From: Reinekea marina
GTDB taxonomy: Bacteria; Pseudomonadota; Gammaproteobacteria; Pseudomonadales; Natronospirillaceae
Reading direction: 5' to 3'
Assembly (NCBI RefSeq): GCF_030409715.1
Contig: NZ_JAUFQI010000004.1
Coordinates: 1-12,228, forward strand
Length of the DNA: 12,228 nt
The notes under the pieces were generated by a model, which saw only the letters and a list, made by a program, of their open reading frames with translations, did no database searches and was not told where the DNA came from. The stretch's first letter is position 1. Every line of letters starts with the position of its first letter. Shown piece after piece: positions 6,772 through 12,228 of this stretch. The translations under genes were made by a program, and so were the position numbers.

Positions 6772-8619
6772 TTAGCGTTCGTTGCCTGCAAAAACCACAA
6801 TAACACGGTCATTTTGTGTTGATCGACTAAATGCATAGGGCGATTCGCTGATCATATGATGTGCGCCCGTGCCGACTGCTGCGTGTTTTTTGCGGAACTG
6901 ACCAATTAATTGCCAATGTTTAAGCAAGGTTTTATGTTCTTCAGACAGTTTAGACCAATTCATATCCGAGCGCGTACCTTGATGAAAATCATCGGCATAA
7001 GGACCAGCAGCTTCTAGAGCTTGCTGTATGTGTTGCTCAGTAATAAATTCAGATTGATCATGCCCACTGATAAAATCGGCCTCGGCAAACACTTTAAATA
7101 GTCGAACGATGCGAGCTGATATTCGCTGCTGATGTTCGGATTCTCGCAAACTGTATTCTATTAAGCGTTCTAATGCGTTGCGAGTCAGCGGCTTAAAGTT
7201 TTTTTCTTCGCCGTAATCTTTTATGCGTAAAATTAAGTTATCAACCGTGTTGCGAGTACGTGGTATAAAGCTGTCGAAATCTACCGGTACACGAAACAGC
7301 TCCATAAACTCTGGGTCCCACTCTTGCAATTGATAATAAATTTCGCGCGAGCCCAGTAAAATTACTTTAACGTCTAGATCGATCGATTGAGGGCTGAGCG
7401 TTATTGAATGCATGAGCGTTGCATCGGAAAAAGGCATTTCCATTTTTAGCTCTTTTGATTTCAATGCCAGTTTCAAGGCATCGTATGCAAAAGGCTCTTG
7501 CAATAATTTTTCGGCATCCAATATTAAATAGCCGCCATTGGCTTTTAATAAACTACCGGCACGAATCAGTTGAAAGTTTGTATTGGGAATTCCTTGCTGG
7601 GTTGTATATTCAATGCGGCCAAACAGGTTTTGATAGGTTGGCAGCATTTCATAGACAACCGGTGCGCCTTCGTTGGCTTCATGCTGCACCATCAAGTTGG
7701 GCTTTAACCATCGCTCTATTGTGGCACGACGCTCCTGATCAGAAGTTGCATCGGTAATAGATTCTTCAATAAACAAATCAACAATCAATTTCGGTAAATG
7801 ATTTTTAATTTCGCGAATAAATCGAAGTACGCTTAACAGGCTTTTATTTTTTACTTCGAGTTCTTTCAACAAGGGTTTAATCGCTTGTTGAACCGTTGTA
7901 ATGTTAAGCTGTCGGAAATCTTCTGAGCTTTTTCGCCGCCATGTGGGCAGTTCTAAAACTTGTTCATTTAAAAAGCCTTCGATCGCATTAATACGGTCTT
8001 GAAATGAGGTTCGTTGCTCTTCGGGCAGTTGTGCAAACTCTGTATCGTCGAGTGCTTTGCCATTCACTACGGGCAATAACATCACGGAGCCACCATCGGC
8101 GATAACGGCCACTTCTTTTTCATTGGCGAATCGCTCGACTACTTTCAAGGCGGCGTCGTAGCGTTTATTAAATTCTTTATCTATGCCGGTGCGCTTGCGT
8201 TGATAGGTTGGGTTTTCAAACGCGGCAGGAAAAGTATCCATCAAATCGCTTATGAATTGATCGATTGATTCTTTAAGTTTATTACCCTGACCCGCAGGCA
8301 TTTCAAGGGCGTAGGGCTCTCGGGTTACTTCAAAGTTATTTATATAGGCCCATTCACTGGGTGCGGGTTGACTATCGGCCAGCTCTTTGACGTATTTAGA
8401 AACCAGTGAGTTTCGGCCGGTGCCGGAATCACCCATGACATAAAGGTTGTAGCCGCCTCCACGCATGGCGATGCCAAATTCTAGCGATTTTTTGGCTCTA
8501 GGTTGCCCCAAAAAACTGGATTCACCTTGAACATCGGCGGTGGTTTGAATATTTAAGTAGCTTAGATCTACACGGGCGCGCAACGCTTCTGGAGCGAGCG
8601 GAAGAACCTTTTCTGTCAT
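6772..8619 (-). CDS. LonB/YcbZ-type AAA+ ATPase without the Lon peptidase domain
   Basis: This belongs to the COG1067 Lon-like family, normally an AAA+ ATPase joined to a C-terminal Ser-Lys Lon peptidase. The N-terminus (LAPEALRARVDLSYLNIQTT) and FLGQPRAKKSLEFGIAMRGGGYNLYVMG are typical. Walker A is GDSGTGRNS (about 63-71), with Arg where most P-loops have Lys, as I recall for this family. A helical insertion runs from about 115 to 310. Walker B is in GGYLILDAEKLL (about 362-373), the sensor region in VKVILLGSREIYYQLQEWDPEFMELFRV (about 417-444), and the AAA lid reaches about 536. The last 80 residues are an unrecognised tail ending RVIVVFAGNER. No GDSAS-type active-site motif is present. The product is 615 residues versus about 800 for full-length relatives, and the 174 bp downstream hold no peptidase remnant in any frame. 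The ribosome-binding site is weak (AGAG). It may be an ATPase remodeller, or a degraded protease. Confidence 0.85.
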   Translation of the reverse strand: MTEKVLPLAPEALRARVDLSYLNIQTTADVQGESSFLGQPRAKKSLEFGIAMRGGGYNLYVMGDSGTGRNSLVSKYVKELADSQPAPSEWAYINNFEVTREPYALEMPAGQGNKLKESIDQFISDLMDTFPAAFENPTYQRKRTGIDKEFNKRYDAALKVVERFANEKEVAVIADGGSVMLLPVVNGKALDDTEFAQLPEEQRTSFQDRINAIEGFLNEQVLELPTWRRKSSEDFRQLNITTVQQAIKPLLKELEVKNKSLLSVLRFIREIKNHLPKLIVDLFIEESITDATSDQERRATIERWLKPNLMVQHEANEGAPVVYEMLPTYQNLFGRIEYTTQQGIPNTNFQLIRAGSLLKANGGYLILDAEKLLQEPFAYDALKLALKSKELKMEMPFSDATLMHSITLSPQSIDLDVKVILLGSREIYYQLQEWDPEFMELFRVPVDFDSFIPRTRNTVDNLILRIKDYGEEKNFKPLTRNALERLIEYSLRESEHQQRISARIVRLFKVFAEADFISGHDQSEFITEQHIQQALEAAGPYADDFHQGTRSDMNWSKLSEEHKTLLKHWQLIGQFRKKHAAVGTGAHHMISESPYAFSRSTQNDRVIVVFAGNER

Positions 8620-8759
8620 GTCGTACTCTAGTCTGGTAACAATGACTTACAGTATGGCACAGGTGTGGTTTGAAGGCATAGCTTCTGGGGTGTATTGGTT
8701 GTTTGCTTTGGACTGGTTATGGTGGTTATCTTGGGCGGCTTAATTCTGTGGTTGAATTC

Positions 8760-8866
8760 GCCGAGAAGCGGTAACGGTCTAGCGGGACGCCGTGAATACA
8801 TCCATGTAGGCTTGGAGACGGCATCCATGCCGTCTAACACCCGCTAGCCCGCTACCGCTTCGCGGC
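8760..8866. repeat. Long palindromic intergenic element, Y-shaped fold
   Basis: Arms 8760-8786 and 8840-8866 (27 bases each) are complementary at 24 positions. Between them lie two small hairpins, TACAT-CC-ATGTA (8797-8808) and GACGGCAT-CC-ATGCCGTC (8817-8834), both with ATCCAT at the tip. The predicted shape is a long stem with two side loops. No T-tract follows on either strand, so it is not a normal terminator. Elements with a GACGGCATCCATGCCGTC core recur between genes in marine gammaproteobacterial genomes as far as I recall. It lies between the lipoprotein 3' end and the Lon-like 5' end. Confidence 0.85.
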
Positions 8867-8883
8867 TTGGTTCATTTTAATAT

Positions 8884-9744
8884 TTAGTATGTTAAATCTA
8901 TTTCTTCTTCAGTACCGCCGTTTACGCTTACTAGGTAAATTAGGCCTTCATTGTCATACTTAATTGAAACTTCTACTTTCGAATTATTTTTACCATTTAC
9001 AATCCAAGAACCAGCAAGCCCTGTTTTACTATAAGTATAGGGGCTGGTTGATCTTGTTGTGACTATTTTATTATCCCACGCTGGACTAGCCACAGCTAAA
9101 GCCCACTCCATTGAAAGGCCATTGTCATTAACGGTATATTCAACGGCGCCTTGAATCATGGTTGTTTCATTATCTATCGTAGAAGAGAAATCGTCGAAGG
9201 TTACGGTAATAACAACCGATTCAAACCCAAACGCATCATCTGACCCTTGCTCTTGTTCTGAAATTACACCGTCCCACTGTAGTTCAAACTCAAATGAGCC
9301 ATTTAGGGTAAGCATCTCATTGTCTATAACTAAACTACAATTGGTGAAGCTTGCATCAACTGTCATCGAGCCAGTGTCACTGTATTCTCCAGATGTTGAA
9401 ACATTTGGAGATTCAACCACAACAGTGGCTATACCATCGTTGCCTATACATTTTGGCGTATTTTTTCTGCTCTGAACAGCACTAGGTACTGGATCTTCCT
9501 CTTCATCTAAAGCAGCTGAAATACCTGCGTCTAAAGTACTCAAAGCGCTAGATTGTATGATAATCGCGGCAGTTTTGTCTTCTTCTAAAACTTCATAGGT
9601 TGGCGAGCTCAGCGCTATAGTTGCAAGCGTACTTGTACTTTGATTATCGTTTGAATCACTGTTTGCATCGCCTTCTACTTTGCAGCCCATCAATACTGCT
9701 GAGACAAAAGCCAAAGTCATTATACTTTTATTGATCTTTTTCAT
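8884..9744 (-). CDS. Predicted outer-membrane lipoprotein of unknown function
   Basis: I do not recognise a family. The 286-residue product starts MKKINKSIMTLAFVSAVLMGC: a basic n-region, a hydrophobic core and a lipobox (LMGC) with Cys21 as the lipidation site. Lys at +2 is compatible with sorting to the outer membrane. A Ser/Asn/Asp-rich linker (about 22-40) follows. The rest is acidic, rich in Thr, Ser and Val, and alternates hydrophobic and polar residues, suggesting beta structure. Cys99 and Cys136 are the only other cysteines and could form a disulfide. An AAGGA site at 9752-9756 fits the ATG. It appears to be a single-gene unit between thyA and the Lon-like gene. The repeat element lies beyond its stop codon. 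Lgt, encoded upstream in the window, would be the enzyme that lipidates it. Confidence 0.8.
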   Translation of the reverse strand: MKKINKSIMTLAFVSAVLMGCKVEGDANSDSNDNQSTSTLATIALSSPTYEVLEEDKTAAIIIQSSALSTLDAGISAALDEEEDPVPSAVQSRKNTPKCIGNDGIATVVVESPNVSTSGEYSDTGSMTVDASFTNCSLVIDNEMLTLNGSFEFELQWDGVISEQEQGSDDAFGFESVVITVTFDDFSSTIDNETTMIQGAVEYTVNDNGLSMEWALAVASPAWDNKIVTTRSTSPYTYSKTGLAGSWIVNGKNNSKVEVSIKYDNEGLIYLVSVNGGTEEEIDLTY

Positions 9745-9788
9745 TGAAACATCCTTATTATTTTGAGTGAATGGTTAGTTTCGGCATA

Positions 9789-9818
9789 AATATGTATTAA
9801 AGGCTAACACCAAGTCAA
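9789..9818 (-). promoter_or_regulatory. Candidate promoter of the lipoprotein gene
   Basis: On the minus strand TTGACT (+ strand 9813-9818) and CATATT (9789-9794) are 18 bp apart, matching sigma70 hexamers at five and four of six positions. The predicted start is near 9782, leaving a leader of about 37 bases that includes the AAGGA site. The 112-bp gap after thyA supports an independent promoter. Confidence 0.4.
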
Positions 9819-9856
9819 CTGCACTTTCGTAATAAGAATGATCACTTTTTATAACG

Positions 9857-10708
9857 CTATACCGAAAACGGGTAGGCAATGGCCTCATGGTGTTGATAGC
9901 CTTCTACGCTGAAATCATCCATGGTGACCCAGGTTTCTAAGTCTTTTAGCGATTTAATCTCTGGGTTTATGATCAGCTTGGGGGATGGGTAGGGCTTGCG
10001 TTTTAATTGCACTTCTCGCATGAGTTCCAACTGATCTTCGTATATGTGAGCGTTCACTATTTTGTGGTACGCCTTGCCGGGTTTGAGGCCGGTTATTTGC
10101 GCCATAATGGCTAAGAAGAAGAACACTTGTACTTGATTGAAGTTTAAGCCTAATGGCACATCGCATGAACGCTGGTAGCTGGTGAGCGAGAGCGTGTCGC
10201 CCAATAAGCTGAAAGTGTGGGTGTGCATGCAGGGGCGTAGGCAACCCATGTGGAATTCGCCTGGGTTATAGAAGCTGAGGATTTCACCGCGATCGTCGAT
10301 ACCGTTGCTGAGGTTGTCGACTATTTTTTTCAACTGATCGACAAAACCGCCGTCGGGTTTGGCCCATGCTCGGCCTTGCACGCCGTAAACTCGACCCATG
10401 TCGTCGGACCCTTTGCGGTGCTCATTGGCCAGCCAAGCGCTATTTTCGTTGGCGTTGGCGTCCCATGTTTTTGCACCCAGTTTGCGAAAGTCGGCAGCGT
10501 TGTCGTAGCCACGAATGTAACCTAAAAACTCAGCGATGGCGGCTTTATAAAAGCTTTTTCGAGTAGTAATGAGCGGAAATTCATTAGCGCCAACATCATA
10601 TTCTAAATCGGCATTAATTACGGTTAAGCAACGTTTGCCGGTGCGTTTGTTTTCTACCCATTGGCCTTCATCTATGATGCGTTGGCATAAGGCTAAATAC
10701 TGGTTCAT
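9857..10708 (-). CDS. thyA: Thymidylate synthase
   Basis: ThyA converts dUMP and methylene-tetrahydrofolate to dTMP and dihydrofolate in the cytoplasm. The 283 residues are longer than E. coli ThyA (264) and fit the Vibrio/Shewanella-type form. The catalytic cysteine is Cys160 in [12 protein letters not shown], where the E. coli type has PPCH. dUMP-binding residues are in [14 protein letters not shown] (Arg180, Asp183, Asn191) and HIYEDQ (His221, Tyr223). The N-terminus ([20 protein letters not shown]) and [27 protein letters not shown] are conserved, and the C-terminus ends AYPFSV. The start overlaps the lgt stop in ATGA, with AAGG upstream inside lgt, so translation is probably coupled. lgt-thyA adjacency is common in gammaproteobacteria. 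No folA follows. Confidence 0.96.
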   Translation of the reverse strand: MNQYLALCQRIIDEGQWVENKRTGKRCLTVINADLEYDVGANEFPLITTRKSFYKAAIAEFLGYIRGYDNAADFRKLGAKTWDANANENSAWLANEHRKGSDDMGRVYGVQGRAWAKPDGGFVDQLKKIVDNLSNGIDDRGEILSFYNPGEFHMGCLRPCMHTHTFSLLGDTLSLTSYQRSCDVPLGLNFNQVQVFFFLAIMAQITGLKPGKAYHKIVNAHIYEDQLELMREVQLKRKPYPSPKLIINPEIKSLKDLETWVTMDDFSVEGYQHHEAIAYPFSV

Positions 10709-11595
10709 TTTTTAGCGCCTTTTTTTGGTTGGCCAGACTTATTCTTTTTCTTACTTTTACCGCTTTCAGGCGCGGTTTCAAATACTGGGTTTCTATAGGC
10801 CAGAGTCATAAGTACACCACCGACTACAATCATCGGTATGCTGAGAAGCATGCCCTGTGTTAAATAGCCGCCTAACAAGTACCCTATGTGCTCATCGGGT
10901 TGCCTAAAGAATTCCGCTGCGGTTCTCAGCACGCCGTAGCCAATCATAAACATGGCCGATACGGCCATTCGTGGTTTAGGTTTGGCACTAAACCACCATA
11001 AGACGACGAACAATAAAAAGCCTTCGCCCATCATTTGATATATCTGTGAAGGATGTCGGGTTAGGCCATCGCCTATTTGCGGGAAGATCATGCCCCAAGC
11101 CACGTCGGTTTCTCGACCCCAAAGTTCACCGTTCCAAAAATTTCCGAATCGGCCAAAAAAGATGCCTGGCGGTACCAGTGGCGCGACAAAATCACCCACC
11201 GCAAACCAAGCTTTATTGGTGTGTTTTGCAAACAAAATAACCGCGACGGCGACGCCTAAAAAGCCTCCGTGAAAAGACATTCCGCCTTCCCACACTTTAA
11301 ATAGATACAGCGGGTTCGCAAAGAATAAATCGATATGATAAAACAACACATAACCGACCCGACCACCGACAATAATGCCGACTACGATATAAAACAGCAG
11401 GTCTTTAACTTGATCGGGAGTAAACAACCGCCACGCATCTCTAGAGGCGCGCCAAATACCCAAATATTGGCCAGCCATAAAACCGGCTAAATACATCAGG
11501 CCATACCAATGCACAGACAGTGGGCCAATATCAAACCAAGGCAGAGACAACGGACCAATGCTAAGGGCAACGGGGTCAAATTGAGGGTGGATCAT
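10705..11595 (-). CDS. lgt: Phosphatidylglycerol-prolipoprotein diacylglyceryl transferase
   Basis: Lgt transfers diacylglycerol from phosphatidylglycerol to the lipobox cysteine of lipoprotein precursors, the first step of lipoprotein maturation at the inner membrane. The 296 residues match the family (E. coli 291), with seven expected membrane segments. The key stretch [14 protein letters not shown] spans about 148-161, where Arg149, Asn152, Glu157 and Gly160 correspond to E. coli Arg143, Asn146, Glu151 and Gly154. His109 in MSFHGG corresponds to His103. [13 protein letters not shown] (about 224-236) carries the second essential Arg/Glu pair. RHPSQIYQ is also conserved. A lysine-rich tail ([16 protein letters not shown]) is probably cytoplasmic. 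AAGGA at 11602-11606 is the ribosome-binding site. thyA overlaps its end by four bases. Confidence 0.97.
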   Translation of the reverse strand: MIHPQFDPVALSIGPLSLPWFDIGPLSVHWYGLMYLAGFMAGQYLGIWRASRDAWRLFTPDQVKDLLFYIVVGIIVGGRVGYVLFYHIDLFFANPLYLFKVWEGGMSFHGGFLGVAVAVILFAKHTNKAWFAVGDFVAPLVPPGIFFGRFGNFWNGELWGRETDVAWGMIFPQIGDGLTRHPSQIYQMMGEGFLLFVVLWWFSAKPKPRMAVSAMFMIGYGVLRTAAEFFRQPDEHIGYLLGGYLTQGMLLSIPMIVVGGVLMTLAYRNPVFETAPESGKSKKKNKSGQPKKGAKK

Positions 11596-11623
11596 GGGGT
11601 GTCCTTAATTGAAAATCGCGCTC

Positions 11624-11652
11624 ACTATACCAAAACCCGTGTGAGCTGCCAC
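11624..11652 (-). promoter_or_regulatory. Candidate promoter of lgt-thyA
   Basis: On the minus strand GTGGCA (+ strand 11647-11652) and TATAGT (11624-11629) are 17 bp apart, matching the sigma70 consensus at four and five of six positions. The transcript would start near 11617, about 22 bases before lgt. The -35 lies within 15 bp of the upstream gene's stop codon, so some readthrough is also possible. Confidence 0.5.
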
Positions 11653-11659
11653 GCACTGC

Positions 11660-12228
11660 TTAGTCTGTCATGGGTAAAGTTGAAGGCTTCGGCGCTACTG
11701 GGTAAAAATGCGGCTCACATTGCTCAATATTGCTAAAGATTCGGGTATCTTTATAGGGCATTTTCATAAAACCACCAATGCCTAAGCCTTCAATATCGGA
11801 TACGGCGATGAGTATTCTGTTTAAACACTCTTTAAATTCTTGTTCTTTGGCAGGGTCGAGCAAGCGATAATAATTGTGTATTTTTAGGTTTTTTTCCAGT
11901 ACTTCAAAGATAATACAGCCAGTATGGTGAATGGTGTCGAGCAAACGAATGTTGTCCATTATAGATTCCGGCAACACTAAATGCTCATCGGGATCGCGAC
12001 CATCTTCAAAGTAAGAATGCATTTTTTCATTAAGCCGACCTTCTGGCGCAGGCGTAATGGTGTACGGCAGTTTCATGTGATTTGGCACAATAAATGGCTG
12101 CTCTTCGCTTGAGCGATCTAAATGCAAGGTATCGCGTGCATCATACAATACGGCTTTAAAGGTGCCGTTGCGCGTCATGGCTCGGGCGAGTGTGACCATG
12201 TGGTTAAGCGATTGAACAAAAGATCGGC
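11660..12228 (-). CDS. Unrecognised protein, C-terminal part (5' end outside window)
   Basis: The reading frame stays open to the window edge (first full codon at 12226-12224), so the ATG at 12199 is probably internal. At least 188 residues are visible and I cannot assign a family. The sequence is soluble-looking, with no membrane segment or signal seen. Its middle is IHHTGCIIFEVLEKNLKIHNYYRLLDPAKEQEFKECLNRIL, probably helical. A more ordered stretch with SDIEGLGIGGFMKMPYKDTRIFSNIE follows. The tail is proline-rich (PVAPKPSTLPMTD). Three cysteines are scattered and no motif is evident. It is transcribed in the same direction as lgt, 64 bp upstream of it, with a likely promoter in between. Confidence 0.7.
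   Translation of the reverse strand, partial: RSFVQSLNHMVTLARAMTRNGTFKAVLYDARDTLHLDRSSEEQPFIVPNHMKLPYTITPAPEGRLNEKMHSYFEDGRDPDEHLVLPESIMDNIRLLDTIHHTGCIIFEVLEKNLKIHNYYRLLDPAKEQEFKECLNRILIAVSDIEGLGIGGFMKMPYKDTRIFSNIEQCEPHFYPVAPKPSTLPMTD

Noticed and set aside
7419..7757. 112-codon open frame on the plus strand inside the Lon-like gene
   Set aside because: It is antisense to a clear AAA+ coding region, with no ribosome-binding site or recognisable product.
8628..8840. 70-codon open frame on the minus strand overlapping the Y-shaped palindrome
   Set aside because: Half of it is palindrome sequence. The translation is proline- and threonine-rich without domain character, and no convincing ribosome-binding site is present.
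9839..9856. Terminator for thyA
   Set aside because: Only short, imperfect palindromes (around TGATCA and TATAACGCTATA) without a proper stem and T-tract.

Overview
This window is bacterial chromosome. The left third is the distal end of the S10-spc-alpha ribosomal supercluster in the order secY, rpmJ, rpsM, rpsK, rpsD, rpoA, rplQ, which is the gene order of E. coli and Pseudomonas. The ribosomal proteins, the RNA polymerase alpha subunit (with the RSANC motif of its C-terminal domain) and a 283-residue ThyA closest in recall to the Vibrio/Shewanella form point to a gammaproteobacterium. Moderate-to-low GC, Pseudomonas-like REP heads and other palindromic intergenic repeats suggest a marine lineage near Oceanospirillales or Alteromonadales. 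That placement is inference; no species can be named from the sequence alone.

Layout. Positions 1-1055 hold the 3' end of secY and rpmJ. A 129-bp leader (1056-1184) carries a sigma70-like promoter and mutually exclusive hairpins. The alpha operon (1185-4053) follows and ends in a strong intrinsic terminator. Positions 4097-4617 are a non-coding convergent gap with three 106-bp tandem repeat units resembling inverted REP pairs, a 7-bp tandem repeat and a UUCG-type terminator. From there everything reads on the minus strand: pit and its PhoU-like DUF47 partner (4618-6597), a Lon-family AAA+ ATPase that lacks the peptidase domain (6772-8619), a Y-shaped palindromic repeat (8760-8866), an unrecognised lipoprotein (8884-9744), thyA and lgt overlapping by four bases (9857-11595), and an unrecognised partial gene at the right edge.

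How the genes work together. The left block supplies the protein-export channel, ribosomal proteins and RNA polymerase alpha under what is probably S4-type feedback. DUF47-Pit is a two-gene phosphate uptake unit. Lgt lipidates lipoprotein precursors, of which the protein at 8884-9744 is one predicted substrate, and ThyA makes dTMP. No mobile element, CRISPR array, tRNA or rRNA gene was seen. I see no convincing new multi-gene system. The least ordinary items are the peptidase-less Lon-like ATPase, the alpha-operon leader and the two families of structured intergenic repeats.
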